Positions 45,407-56,051 of a DNA stretch of 57,591 bases are shown one piece after another. The notes beneath the pieces were generated by a model. The model ran no database searches, was not told the origin of the DNA, and saw only the letters and a list, made by a program, of their open reading frames with translations. The first letter of the stretch is position 1. Each line of letters begins with the position of its first letter. The position numbers and the translations under genes are program-made. This DNA comes from Cyanophora paradoxa. Lineage: Eukaryota > Glaucocystophyceae > Cyanophorales > Cyanophoraceae. The stretch spans positions 1 to 57,591 of the forward strand of contig QPMI01000487.1 of assembly GCA_004431415.1 (NCBI GenBank). Direction: 5' to 3'.

Positions 45407-48393
45407 TCAGACCGCGCAGGATTTGGTTGAGCTGCTCGGTGCAGGGGGCGGGAAGGCGAGGCCGCGGAGGGCCATAGAGACGTAGCGGAAGGGGTGGGGG
45501 AGGCGGCCCCTGTTATCCCACATGGCGTCCACTATGGCGTTGTGGACCACTTGCTCTGGGAGGGCGGGACGGGCCTGCGCGCACCGTTTCAGGGCCCTCA
45601 GCAGCCCTCGAAGATGTTGGAGTTGGCGTGCACCAGCGGGAGGGAGGGCTGGGACGGCGGCGGCGAGCCCGGGCCGAGCCCTGGGTGGCGAGGGCCTGCG
45701 AGGGCGCCGGCTCCAGCTCCATCTCGAACATACCGCCCTCGACGTCGACGGTCACGGGCGGCGAGGCCGGATCGCGCCGGCCTGCTGCGTGGCGGGGACC
45801 TGAGCCGAGAAGTTCTCGAGCCGCCACTCGCGGCAGCCCTGGCACTCACCTGGACGAAGACGGTGCGGTTGGCGACGGGCGGCGTCGGCAGGGCCTGCGC
45901 GGGGGCGTCACTCACAGAAGCCGAAGGCGCCGGCCTTGTGGGCGGGGCGTCGGGGTCGCGGGGCGTGCTATAGGCCTCCGAGCCCTCCGATTCAGAGTCA
46001 CTCACCGGGCTGAGAGGGTGGGGTGAGAAGAGGCCGAGGCGGGCCTTCTTGGCGGGCAGGAGGTGGGAGCCGTTGAGGGCGCAATCGGCGCCGTGGGCGC
46101 ACCTCTCTCCGTAGGTGGGCAGAGGGCCGGGGCGAGGGCGCCGGAGCCAAGGGCGCCGGAGCCGAGGACGCCGGGGCTGGAGGAGGCGGTGAGAGGGGCC
46201 GAGGAGGAGAGGAAGGGGAAGGGCGCGGGCACCGGCGCCGGGACGAGGCCCTCCTCCAGCAGCCGCATCTGCGCCTCCTTCGCCTTCTCGTCGATGCGGG
46301 CCTCGAACGTCGCCCAGTTGAAGCCGACGGCGTCCGCCTCCGCCAGCTCGGGGAGGCCGTGCTCGTCGAACGCCAGCGCGGGCCGCCCGCTGAAGCCGAA
46401 CGGGGCGGGGGCGAGAGCGCGTTGTCCCCGACGCCCCAGACGGCGCTGAACGCCGCATCGTCCCAGCGCGCCTCCGCCTCCGCCTGGCCCTCGTCCCTTG
46501 CCTCGTCCACCTCCTTGGCGGAGAGCGACCCGATCTTGATGATGGAGGCCTGGATCAGCACAAACTCGCGCTGGAAGAATTGGACGAGCGGGATGGTAAC
46601 TGCGGGAGAGGGGTGAGCGGGGAGAGCGCGGGGCGCAGGCCAAGGGCGGGGGCGCAGGCCAAGGGCGGGGCGGACGCACATTCGATGCCGTAGGCCACCT
46701 CCTTGATGTAGCGGCCCCGGCGGCCGATCTCCTTGGCCAGCATGCTGCACTCCTTGCGCGCCGGGTGGCCGTGGCCCCACTCCATGGCGATCATCGCCTT
46801 CGCCAGACGGACGCCCTCGATGTGCCACTCGTCCATCAGCGCCTCCAGCTTGGCGCAGATGCGCATCCAGAAGAAGACGCGCTTGAGCTTGTCGCGGTCG
46901 AATTCGGCGTCGCCGCTCTTGCTGCCCCAGTCGCGCAGGTCCGTCTCCTCCGCCTTCTTCACCTTCTCGTACCAGCACTTGATCTTCTCCGCCTGGCGCT
47001 GGAACTCGTCCGCCCGCGCCGTGAGAACGTCCGACTCCTCCTGCGCTCCGAGGGCCCGGGGTCAGGGAGGAGAGGCGGGCTAAGCGGGGCGGCGGCGGAC
47101 CGTGTGCGAGAGCTCGCCGACGATCACGGAGATGGCCGCCGAGAGGATCTCACGGGCGCGGGCCGGCCCGTTTGGGTGGCCCTCGCGCAGAACCTCCTCC
47201 AGCTTCAGCACGGCCGTCCGCGCGAGATCGCGGTGGCGCTGGCGGGTCTCGTCGCTCCGGCCCTGATCCACGAGAAGCTGGAGCTGGGGCCGCATGCCGG
47301 AGTCGCAGACGCTGGCGTACTTCAGAAGGGCCGCGCAGGAGAGCACCTTCTGCACGCTGACCAGCCAGTACGCGTAGCCCAGCGGGCTCTCCGCGCTCGG
47401 GTTCTCCCCGACCTGCGGACGCGACCTTAGCGCGCGCAGGGCAGGGGAAAGGGGAAAGGGCGGGCTCTCGCGCACGTAAATGTCATCGGCGCAGGAGAGG
47501 AACATGTGATCAACGACGTCGAAGAAGCCGCCGGACGGGAGCGTGCCGACGCCGTGGTACGCGCCTTGGATGGTCTCGCCGGCGCAGATGCCGGCCTGGA
47601 CGGTGACGGTGTACTGCGAGGCCGGCGGCCCCTCCTTCACGTAGACGAAGTTGAGGTCGTACTTCTTGGCGTACGTCGGGTTGATGCGCTTGGTGACGAT
47701 GACGTAATCGCACCGAACGCCGAGGCCGGACGGGCTGGCCTTCTCCTTCTCCGTCACCGACGCCAGGCACTGATCCCGCGCGATCAAGAGCTGCAGCGGC
47801 CCGCGCGTGAGCAAGCGCGGGCACGCGAGCGCAGGGAAGGGCCCTCACCCCGTGGGCGCCGCCGCTGCCGGATTTGAGGTCCGCGAGGAACTCCTTCTGC
47901 TCCGGAGTGCCGGAGAAGATCGCGCGCGGATGGAAATCGCGATGGAGCGCGATGCTGTTGAAGCAGCCCGCCGCCGCATTGTCGGACATCAGCAACAGCG
48001 CCACATCGCCGTGCGTGAAGCCGTACTTCGCCTTCACATGCTCCGGCAGCTCGTGAATGCTGTAAGGCACGATCTGCGCGCGGGGCACGCGAGCCGGGGC
48101 ATGTGAGCCGGGGCCGAAGCGGTGCGGGCGAAACCGCGAACCTCGTTGAACTTATTCACCGGCGTGAACTGGCCCTTGGTCTTCAAGCGCTTCGGGTGGC
48201 CGTCCGTGTTCTGGATCTTCTTCAGCCCGCCGAACGGCTCGAAGCGCGGCACGCCGGCCGAGTTGAACACGCTATCGCAGGTCATCGCGTTGAGCGCCTC
48301 CTCCGCCGACAGGCTGCCGAGATCGCGGGCTATGCTGTCCTGCTCGCCGGGCTGCTGCTGCTTCGCGCACGAGCGGAAGGTCGCCGCCTGCAT
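45407..48393 (-). CDS. Unknown multi-exon protein, roughly 800 aa, five introns seen
   Basis: It starts MQAATFRSCAKQQQPGEQDS. Introns fit at 48,074-48,140, 47,791-47,848, 47,413-47,475, 47,041-47,100 and 46,600-46,679; all begin GT and end CAG. Joining them gives continuous, sensible sequence: IVPYSIHELPEHVKAKYGF; CDYVIVTKRINPTYAKKYDL; VTVQAGICAGETIQGAYHG; FWMRICAKLEALMDEWHIEG; FFQREFVLIQASIIKIGSL. A later segment, FNWATFEARIDEKAKEAQM, matches the N-terminus of the gene at 48,699. The last third is acidic/Pro-rich, then ECQGCREWRLENFSAQ and a helical end (KRCAQARPALPEQVVHNAIV). Frame changes occur in the last two exons. I do not recognise the family. Its size and position suit a structural protein. 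Confidence 0.5.
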
Positions 48394-48698
48394 CGCGAGT
48401 GTTACTGCCCGCGATGTCTCAACGGATTCCGTTCAACGTCGTACCCCCGCTGGCTTGTTCCCTCCCCAACTCGCGAAGACTCAGACTTGAAGCCCGCTTC
48501 TCCCCCCCTCAAAATCGCGTACCCCCCTTGGGCTCGAACCCCGGTCGGTTTCTCGCTTTTTTTGACTGCCCAGTCCGGCGATGCAATGCAGGCCGCTCGT
48601 TCAAATCGGCTGGGAACTTGGCGCCAGAACCTTCGCAGCGCGCGCAGCACTCCCAGCAGAGCGCGCGCAGCACCGGCGGCAGCATCGGCGGCAGCAGC
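48394..48698. promoter_or_regulatory. Divergent intergenic region between two intron-bearing genes
   Basis: About 305 bases separate the ATGs of the minus-strand gene (48,393) and the plus-strand gene (48,699). The right half holds CAG/CGG-type trinucleotide repeats. I see no TATA box on either strand. A shared promoter is inferred only from the divergent arrangement. Confidence 0.35.
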
Positions 48699-50354
48699 AT
48701 GTCTCGGCTCGCGCTCCCTCCGGAGATCCCGGCTAAGCTGGCGAAGAACACGCTGTACGACGTTCTCTGCGTCGGCGACAGCTTCGGCGTCGATTGGACG
48801 GTGTTCGAGGCCGGTATCAGCGACCAGGCGAAGGAGGCGCAGGCGCGTGCGCTGGAGGATGGCATGCAGTTCAGCCCGAACAGCAAGGATGTGCTGCGCA
48901 AGACCGAGCTGGCCGAGCGCAAGCGCAAGCTGGCCGCGGCGCGGACCTTGAACCTCGAGGGCGCCCCCGGCCCGTCGGTGCAGTTCTCCATCGACTCCGT
49001 CCTGTCGCGGCTGCGGCTCGCGGAGGTGCTCGCTGCCTCTTTCTCCCTCGCGCGCCCGGCTCGCAGCGGCTGAGGCGCCGCCGCGCTCGCAGGACGCGGA
49101 CGTGCGGGCGATGCACGCGGCGCTGAACATGACGGAGGAGAACTTCGACACACCGAGCAAGCCGAAGCCCGGGCGCGATTCCGACGCCCGCCGGCTGTTC
49201 GCGGCGCAGCGCCTGCGGCTGCTCATGGGCGCCGTGCCCCGGCACATCGCCAAGGGCGAGTGGCGCACGATTGGCCTGCTGGCGGCCCGGAGGAGTTCTA
49301 CTTCAACCGCATGGCGGAGGCGGCCCCGCACCTGCTCTGGCTGCTGGTGCTCAGCTCGGACCCGGCCTACACGCCCGAGGTGCGCCCCGGCCGCCCGTGC
49401 AGCCGCGGCCGCCCCTCCCCGCCGACCCCCGCCGGCCCGCAGAGGCTGGCGAAGGGCATCATGGGCGTCGAGGCGCGCTGCATCATGCGGAACAGCCGCG
49501 CGTTCATCACGCGCCACGAGAGCTCGGCGGTCTGGGGCGAGCGGCCGGACACCGGCGTCCTCACCGACGCCTACGCCATCCGCATCGTGCTGGAGGCGGC
49601 CTGCCGGACGTGCCGGGACCGCCACGGGCGCCAGGCATCTGCGCCTTCGACCTGGTTCCTGAGTTCGAGGTGCCCGGCGTCACCATCGGCGACCGCGTGC
49701 AGGTGCGCCGTTTCTATTTGGATGCTATTTAGATGCTATTTAGACTATTTAGATGCCATTTAAACCCCTCGCAGGTCATCCGCCGGTGCTCGATGCCGGA
49801 CTCGCACGGGCGGCCCATGATCCACGGCGCCGTGAAGTACGTGGTGCCGCGGCGCACCCTCGCCCTCACCTTCTTCGTCCCCGTCTTCGACAAGGCGGCC
49901 GCCGCCGCCGCCGCCGCCGCCTCCCGCCCCCGCCCCATGCTCGCGGCCGCGGAGTCCTCGGATTCCGACTCGGATTCCGAGGCGGAGCGCGAGGCCGAGG
50001 CCGCCGCCGCGGCCCGGCGCTGGACTTCACGGAGGAGGAGCTGGAGCGGGCGCGGAGCCTGCCGCGCGCCGGCCAGGCGATGGCCGCGGCCTTCCAGGCG
50101 GCGATCGGCGAGGCGACGGCCTCCGCCTCGGGCGCCCGGGCCGGCGGCAGCATGATCACGGCGGAGGGCCTCGCGCGCGCCATGCGCGTGGCCCAGGCCC
50201 AGGCCCAGGCGAAGGCAAGGGCAAGGGCAAGGCCGCCTACATCGACCTGCGGTTCGAGGAGGAGGAGGCGGGTGCCCCGGCGGCGCGGCGCGATCTCGGC
50301 GAGGAGATGGAGGCGGCGGCCCCCAAGGCGGCCGGTGCGCCCTCCCCGCCCTAA
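48699..50354 (+). CDS. Unknown multi-exon protein, roughly 480 aa, three introns
   Basis: MSRLALPPEIPAKLAKNTLY leads into DSFGVDWTVFEAGISDQAKE, which is shared with the opposite gene. Introns fit at 49,026-49,092, 49,380-49,442 and 49,703-49,774. Joined exons give DADVRAMHAALNMTEENFD, then EARCIMRNSRAFITRHESSA, GVLTDAYAIRIVLEAACRTC and MIHGAVKYVVPRRTLALTFF. Frame changes occur near 49,285 and 49,625. An Ala/Ser-rich acidic region follows, then LDFTEEELERARSLPRAGQA and a Lys/Gly stretch. The end is AYIDLRFEEEEAGAPAARRD and the stop at 50,352. No family recognised. Gene order and the shared motif pair it functionally with the 45.4-48.4 kb gene. Confidence 0.5.
49703..49774 (+). repeat. Intron made of an AT-rich 11-12-base minisatellite
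   Basis: Between a GTGCGCC donor and a CTCGCAG acceptor lie about four copies of GATGCTATTTA variants. This is the only AT-rich stretch for several kb. It interrupts an otherwise continuous frame (GDRVQ to VIRRCSMPDSH), which supports splicing. The repeat is strikingly unlike the C-rich bodies of the other introns. Confidence 0.6.
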
Positions 50355-50389
50355 TTTCTGAGCCTAGGGCGTTCCAGAGGCGCAAAGGA

Positions 50390-53271
50390 ATGACCCTGCC
50401 CACAGAGGAGGAGCTGGAGGCCGAGCGCGAGATGGAGATGGAGGCCGCGCTGGCGGCGGCGGCGGACGCGAAGGCCTCGCGCGAGCTGGAGGTGGCGGAG
50501 GAGTACGCGATGGAGCTGGAGCGCGAGCGCGAGCGCGAGGGCGAGCCCGATGCGGAGCTGGCGGCGACGGTGGAGGCGGGGGCGGGGACACCTTCGAGCC
50601 CGAGCCCCCCGTCGACGAGTTCTACCCCCTCCCGCCCTCCCCTCCCTCGACGGCGCCCCGCCGCCGCCCATCGAGGAGTTCTCGGACGACGAGCCCGGCG
50701 ACGCCGGCCCCAGGCCGCCCTCGTCTCCCCCCGCCGCCCGCCCGCCCCCGTGCCCCCGCCAGCCCCGCCGCCTCCGACGTCTCCTGGCGCCCGAGCGGCA
50801 ACCCCTCGGCCTTCAGTCCCTTCCGCCCCTCGCAGCCCTCGCAGCGCCCGCCGCCCTCCGTCCAGGGTACCCCCCTCGCCCGCCCCATCCCCTCGCCGCC
50901 GCGGGGCACGCCCGTCGCCACGCCCGCCTCCTCCCTCGGCCACATGCCCCCTCCGCCCCTCCGGCCCCCCGCGCCGGCCGCCTCTCCCGCCGGGCCCAGC
51001 AGCGGCGCGAGCGCGAGCGGCAGCTGCTGCGCGATCAGCGGGCGGAGGCGGAGGCGGACCACGACGACGGCCAGGCGTCGGAGAGCGACGGCGAGCCGCC
51101 GCGCGCCACCAGGCTGGAGCTGGCGCGGGCGGAGCTGGCGTGCAGCCGCGCGAGGCGCCCGAGATCGACATGTCCAAGTACGACGACGTGACAACGTACA
51201 GCAAGGACAACAAGTCCAAGAAGGAGGCGGCCATTCAGGATGCGCTCCGCCTCTTCGTCAAGAACAACGTGCGCCCCGCCCCCCTTAGCTGCGCGCCCCC
51301 CCCCCTTAGAGGCCGGAGGCGGCCGTGCCCAGCTGCTTAAGGCGCTGGGCCGAGCCGCCTTCGGCCGGTGCGCCCCCCTCCCCGCGTTCGAACCCCGCTA
51401 ACCCCCTTTTGCCGGCGCAGCGGATCGTGCGCCAGAGACCCTACGGCCCGAACTCCCCGCCCACCTTCTACGTCGAGCTCCCGAACCTCTTCGTGTACGA
51501 CAAGGTCAGCGCGAACAGGCACGCCGGGCGCGGGACGATGAAGGAGGTCATCCAGCTGCTGGCGATGACTTCCACAAGACCTACGAGTCCAACCCCGGCT
51601 CCTTCGAGTTCACCTTCTCGAAGGAGGTGCTCTCGGGGCGGACGCGCACGTTCGTGGAGGAGTCCCTCCAGCTCGAGGACGTCTGCCCCGAGATGCCCGT
51701 CATCCCCGGCTTCGCCTTCGCCTGCGACACGCGTGCGCCGCCCGTACCCCTGCGCCCCGCCCCGTACCCCCGCCGACGCCCCTTGCGCAGATTTCGTGGT
51801 GCGGGCGCCGCAGGACAGCACGGGCAGCGCCTGCGTCCTCGTCATGACGCACGAGGAGGCACGGGAGCGGTACGCGGGCTACATGAACACCTGCTACATC
51901 CAGGGCGCCTGCCGCGGGCATCGAGGAGGCGACCGAGACCTGCGACTGGCCCACCGTGTACGGCATGCTGCACCCTTCATGCCCAACGTCGTCAAGCACC
52001 TGGCGGACAACGGCTACGTGACGGCCGACGAGTTCGGCTACGCGGCGGCCGTCCTCTACGCCTTCAACCTCGTCGGCCGTGGAACTTCTGCGACAGCCCG
52101 TCTTCGACCGGGAGCCGCGCGCGAGATCGAGCCGCCGTCCGAGGGCGCCATGCTGCAGTACTGCGGCATCATCAAGGGCCAGTCGGGCACAGGCAAGTCG
52201 ATGGTGACGCAGATCATGACGGAGTGCCTGCCGCCGGCCGCGTCTGCGTCTACCGCCCCTCCAAGGGCTCGGCCTTCTCGGAGCACGGCGGCGAGGAGGC
52301 GATCTGCATGGTGATGGCGGAGGGCCTCGACCTAAGGCCTGCTCGGAGGAGACTCAAGATGCGCTCCGGCGACGCCTACTCCCGCAACTTCAAGACGTCC
52401 GCGGCGACGATGTGCGCACCAAGGCGACGCGCAAGTGCTTGTCATCGTCTGCAACAGCTTCCGCAGGTGCGCCCGTTCCCCTGCCCCCCTTCCCCTTCCC
52501 CGGCGCCCTTTCTCACTGCCCCGGCGCAGCTCGAGAACCGCATGCTCGAGTTCTTCGCCCGCGTCGTCCTGATCCCCCTCGACCACAAGCGGCCAAGAAG
52601 CGCACCTACCTCCACTCCGACATCCGCGAGAACGAGCTGCGGCGCTCATGGTCGCGGCCTTCACCTTCGCGTGGAAGATCATCCACGCGCTCTCCGACGG
52701 CAAGGCCTCCTGCATCCAGGCCTTCGAGCCGGCGTGGCTGCGGGCGCAGCGCCTCGGCTTCTGGCAGGAGACGGCCTCCTGTCCCCTCACCCGCTTCATC
52801 ATCGCCCACTGCGCCGTCGACCCCACCACCTACGTCGCCGCCCCGAACACGGAGGGCTACATGACGAGCGTCGCGGCATCGTCGAGTACATCGCGCGCAC
52901 GGAGGCCCCGACACCTCCGCCGCCGTCGGCGCGACATCGAGAACGGCCGGCTGGACGAGACCCTCGCCGGCTTCGGCTCCTGTGCCGCCCCTACTCCTAC
53001 AAGCTCGGCGCGTCTGGCAGACCTACATCCGCGGCATCGTCCCAAGCCCCGCTCTCCCTCGGCGAGAGCCAGCCGGCGCTGGAGGCGATCGCGATCCCCG
53101 TCGCCCAGTTCAAGGACCCGGCGCCCGACGTCGGGCCCTTCCTCGTCAAGCCCACACCAAGGGCAAGGCAAGCGCACCGCAACTCGGCGCCGGCCTTCCT
53201 CCCGCCCAGCCCCCGCCACGGCCCCCAGCAGCGCCCCGGCAGCAGCGCATCGACGAGATGCTGCCGCGCCA
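50390..53271 (+). CDS. Superfamily 3-type helicase (viral replication), multi-exon, frame-interrupted
   Basis: This would unwind the viral genome as a hexamer at replication forks. The N-terminal ~250 residues are acidic and then Pro/Arg-rich (MTLPTEEELEAEREMEMEAA), followed by EIDMSKYDDVTTYSKDNKSK. Introns fit at 51,269-51,309, 51,368-51,420, 51,733-51,790 and 52,467-52,529. The helicase core shows Walker A (GQSGTGKSMVTQIM, 52,177-52,200), a B-like strand (GGEEAICMVMAE), RSGDAYSRNFK and a motif-C-like CLVIVCNSF. After the last intron come RMLEFFARVVLIPLDHK and FAWKIIHALSDGKASCIQAF. Frame changes near 51,565, 51,917, 51,974, 52,080-52,140 and beyond split it; most are repaired by single bases. 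A D5-like primase part is not evident. The 3' end is uncertain: a GT/AG pair at 53,272-53,342 may lead on into the next region. Confidence 0.65.
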
Positions 53272-53342
53272 GGTCCGGCCCCGCGTACCCCCGCCTTCCC
53301 TCCCGTACCCCCCTCCCCCGCCCCCTCCTGATCCAAGGGCAG

Positions 53343-53850
53343 GGTACCCGACGAACGGCGCGCGGGCCCGAGCGGCTACGGAGCTCGGCCTCCTCCGCGA
53401 GCGCCGACGGCCCCAGCCCCTCCCGGCCCCGGCGCCGTCCTCACCGCGATCCAGGGCTTCGGGCCCAGCAGGAGGCCGAGCGGCGGGCGCTGGCGGCGCG
53501 CCAGCGCGCGGGCGGAGGAGCGGCGCCAGGCCCTCTGGGCCAGCGCCTGCAGGAGGCCACCGCCTTCCGCGCCGAGCTGGAGGCGGGCTTCCGCGCGGAG
53601 CGGGATGAGCGCGGCGGAGGCCGTGGAGAGCTGGCGGCGTTCGAGGACGGACCGTGGAGCTGCGAAGGGCCTCGGCTACAGCTACCGGCGGCGCCGGTGC
53701 CCACCTCGTACGCAAGGCGGGCGGCGCGCGAGCCTCCGGGCAAAGATCGACGCGGCGGAGGAGCAGGCGGCGCGCGAGGAGGCCGAGGACAACGCGCGCT
53801 TCCGGCACCTGCACCACTGGCCCGAGGCCGGTATTTTTTCTCAACCCTCC
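53343..53850 (+). CDS. Coiled-coil-rich region, own gene or helicase C-terminus
   Basis: Several frames alternate. The coherent pieces are QQEAERRALAARQRA, LQEATAFRAELEAGFRAERD and KIDAAEEQAAREEAEDNARF, then RHLHHWPEAG. All are Ala/Glu/Arg heptad-like helices, so the protein is probably a long coiled coil. A possible acceptor AG at 53,341-53,342 would join it to the helicase gene. No start codon can be fixed because of at least three frame changes. Confidence 0.35.
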
Positions 53851-53867
53851 CTCAATTCGGTCCCGCG

Positions 53868-54047
53868 ATGGCCTTCGAACTTATCCTGCCCACTACTCGC
53901 TAGGAGCCCTCGCCGCGACCTCACCTGGCTCCTCGGCGGCACCCCACGCCTCGCGGTCATCGGCTTGGCTTTGGCTACGCCGCCAGAGCCTCTACCCCCC
54001 GGCTGCGCCTCGCAGGCGGCGCCGGCATGCGCCCCGCCGGGCGCTAA
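53868..54047 (+). CDS. Small hydrophobic protein, frame-interrupted
   Basis: It starts MAFELILPT. After frame changes it reads LTWLLGGTPRLAVIGL in one frame and GYAARASTPRLRLAGGAGMR in another, ending at the TAA at 54,045. Two short hydrophobic segments and a basic tail suggest a small membrane protein, as in the neighbouring genes. At least three missing bases are needed, so the call is tentative. Confidence 0.3.
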
Positions 54048-54107
54048 CTTTTCAAAGTTCATTCTCCCCTCCCCTTTCCGAGTTCCGAGTCCGTGGCGTT
54101 CCTTTTA

Positions 54108-54600
54108 AATTTCTTCATTCTGTTACACGTTCGAAGATGTCGAGGCGGTAGAGAAGCTGCTGTGCACCTGTTCAAATCGGATTCGCGATGCAGCAAGATC
54201 GGCGAGGCGGCGAGGGCTAAGGTGGGGCGGCGGCGGAGGGCCCAGGGTGAGGCGGCGGATCCCGCGCCGCCGTCGCTGAAACGATCAAGGGCGGCAAGGC
54301 AGAGCGTGGGGGCGCTGCCCCTCGTGCGATCGCGCCGGGTGCAGAGAGGGCGGCGCACGCGGCGACGGCGCGCTGGCCCCGCGCGGGCGCCAGGCGGAGC
54401 CTACCCTGCTGGGCCGGGGCTGCACCGCCGGCCGCCGCCCCTACGCCGTGAGCGCCTACTTCGACGAGGCCAACCGGCCTGAGCTGCCAGGAGCTGTGCG
54501 ACAACCGCATGCGGCGCGCGTGGACGGGCACCTGCCGCTGCTGGTGGCGCTGGGCGGCTCGCTCCTGATGGTCTGGTACCTGCGCGGCCTGGTCATTTAG
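54108..54600 (+). CDS. Tail-anchored small membrane protein, frame-interrupted
   Basis: Without a clear ATG, a frame opens as FEDVEAVEKLLCTCSNRIRD. The middle is Arg/Ala-rich and ambiguous. The end is convincing: SAYFDEAN, LSCQELCDNRMRRAWTG, then the transmembrane helix LPLLVALGGSLLMVWYLRGL and VI before the TAG at 54,598. The cytosolic part contains a C...C pair. Single-pass C-terminal anchors of this kind are common among virion membrane proteins. Confidence 0.45.
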
Positions 54601-54637
54601 ATAGTTTTTCGAAACCCCGGTTGGAAGCTAGCCAAGG

Positions 54638-54962
54638 ATGAGCTGGCTCGATGCGCTGCTCACGAAGACCTTGGCCCAGGGCCAGCGCGCCTGCAGTTCG
54701 GCGAGATCAACGCGGCGATTGGCGCCACGGTGGGAGACGAAAGAACCGAGAGAACGTCCTGCGCGGCGACGGAGGCGCGTGGGCCGACATTGCGGCGGGC
54801 GCCCTGGCTCCGCGCTCACCGCACCGGGCAAGGCGGGCCGCGCGCTGGACGGACGGGGCGAGCGCTTCTGGCACTGGCTCAAGGTGGGTTGTCATCGCCG
54901 CAGCGGTTGTGGCGGGTTCCTGGTGCTCGAGGCTCGCGCGCATTTTTCTAAACGCTAGGTAA
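54638..54962 (+). CDS. Small protein with C-terminal hydrophobic helix, frame-interrupted
   Basis: It starts MSWLDALLTKTLAQGQRA, 37 bases after the previous stop. It then reads LQFGEINAAIGATVGDE and ENVLRGDGGAWADIAAGALA in successive frames. The last part (WVVIAAAVVAGSWCSRLARI) is a transmembrane helix with a basic end, finishing at 54,962. It is arranged in series with the other small membrane proteins on the same strand. No family recognised. Confidence 0.4.
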
Positions 54963-55016
54963 ATCCGAGCGAACCATTGCGCGCGGCTCTTCCGTGTTTC
55001 CTTCGCTGAGAACCCG

Positions 55017-55342
55017 GTGGCGAACGCAGTCCCCCTACCCCCTGGAGCCCGGAGTGAAGCGGAGCGTGCGAACGCAGTCTCCGTCAAGAAGGCCAAGGCG
55101 CACGCTGGCGCTGAAGTCCGGTCGCGGAGGATACGGAGAAGGTTGCATTCAACAAGCGCAAGACGTACAAGGCGATACGCGAGGGACAGCTGCTGCCCAC
55201 GGACTCGGTTCCCGGGCTGCCGGGCACCACGGCCGGCGAGCTCCTAGTGCGCAACCTGCGCCTGCAGTACGTCTCCCGCCTCCGCCGCTCCAAGGCCAAG
55301 AAGGCGCGCCTGGACTCGGGCGATAGCAGCTCTAGCTCGTAG
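55017..55342 (+). CDS. Small basic protein with serine tail, one frame break
   Basis: The clear C-terminal part reads VAFNKRKTYKAIREGQLLP, then GLPGTTAGELLVRNLRLQYV, RRSKAKKARLD and a SGDSSSSS tail. It is basic with a terminal serine cluster, which suits a DNA-binding or core protein with phosphorylation sites. The upstream frame (MANAVPLPPGARSEAERANA to KKAKAHAGAEV) joins if bases are missing near 55,120. The true start is uncertain. Confidence 0.45.
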
Positions 55343-55369
55343 GGCTCTGTACTGTTGTATTCAATGCCT

Positions 55370-55653
55370 TTACCAGTTCCTGTTCCTATCCCAGAGCACG
55401 ACTCGGGTGAAGGGCACGGTCATAGCGAACATGAACTCGGCGAACTTGGCAAAGTTCATCAGGGTTCCCAGGCGGGATCCTCCCAGTAGATCGCCTCGCG
55501 CAGCGCCTCGTAGACGCGCATGAGGGAGCGCTCGTTCTCCGTCGCGAAGGCGTCGCCGGGCTCGTCGGGGTCGGGATCCGTGAGCTCGGAGTACTCGTCC
55601 GAGCTGCCCGCGCTCTCGGCACCTGCGGCGGGGTCGGGCGAGGGGTCGGGCAT
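55370..55653 (-). CDS. Small acidic protein with hydrophobic end, ~94 aa, one frame break
   Basis: MPDPSPDPAAGAESAGSSDE opens an acidic, serine-rich N-terminus (DPDPDEPGDAFATENERSL) followed by MRVYEALREAIYWED. The next frame gives LGTLMNFAKFAEFMFAMTVP and FTRVVLWDRNRNW to the TAA at 55,370. One added base near 55,480 joins them. The C-terminal 30 residues are hydrophobic and aromatic and may lie in a membrane. It is convergent to the plus-strand gene ending at 55,342. Confidence 0.45.
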
Positions 55654-55700
55654 TCTTGCTGGTAGAAGGGCTAGAAGAGGGACCAGAAAATCACTAGCAA

Positions 55701-56041
55701 TCACGGGCGCCGGAACTCCATCGAGTCGCCGCGCCAGTACTTGTTGCCGGAGGCGAGCAGCTTCATCGGCTCGCCCGTCGAATCGTGCTTCCAGGCCTCG
55801 CCGTCCCAGAGGGCCGTGCCGCCGTCCTCTAGCTTGAGGCGGTGCCCGGCTCGAGACGGTTGCCGTCGAGCATGCGGCCGGCCATGAGCGCCAGGTCCCA
55901 CTCGGTGAGGTTGCGCTGCTCTGCGGGGGTGAGGCCGCGCTCGACGCGCTCGGGCTGGCGCGCCTCGCGCTCCATGCGGCTGAGGCCCACCAGGAAGAAG
56001 ATGGGCAGGGCAAAGGCCATGAGATCTAGCAGGGCCTCCAT
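55701..56041 (-). CDS. Single-span membrane protein, ~113 aa, one frame break
   Basis: MEALLDLMAFALPIFFLVGL begins with an N-terminal transmembrane anchor. Then comes a charged region (REARQPERVERGLTPAEQRN, then TEWDLALMAGRMLDGNRLEP) and, one frame over, LEDGGTALWDGEAWKHDSTG to MEFRRP. The tryptophan/glycine-rich second half (TALWDGEAWKHD) looks like a small β-fold. A missing base near 55,850 explains the break. The next gene upstream ends 10 bases before its start. Confidence 0.5.
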
Positions 56042-56051
56042 TGGGCAAGAC

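Noticed and set aside
48500-48570. GGTTCGAGCCC-like element resembling a tRNA T-arm
   Set aside because: No acceptor stem, D-arm or anticodon arm can be folded around it on either strand; an isolated T-loop-like match is expected by chance.
48699-53271. All frame changes in this stretch explained by introns
   Set aside because: Several introns with GT...CAG ends are clear, but changes such as those near 51,565, 51,974 and 52,090 have no room or splice sites and need single bases instead.
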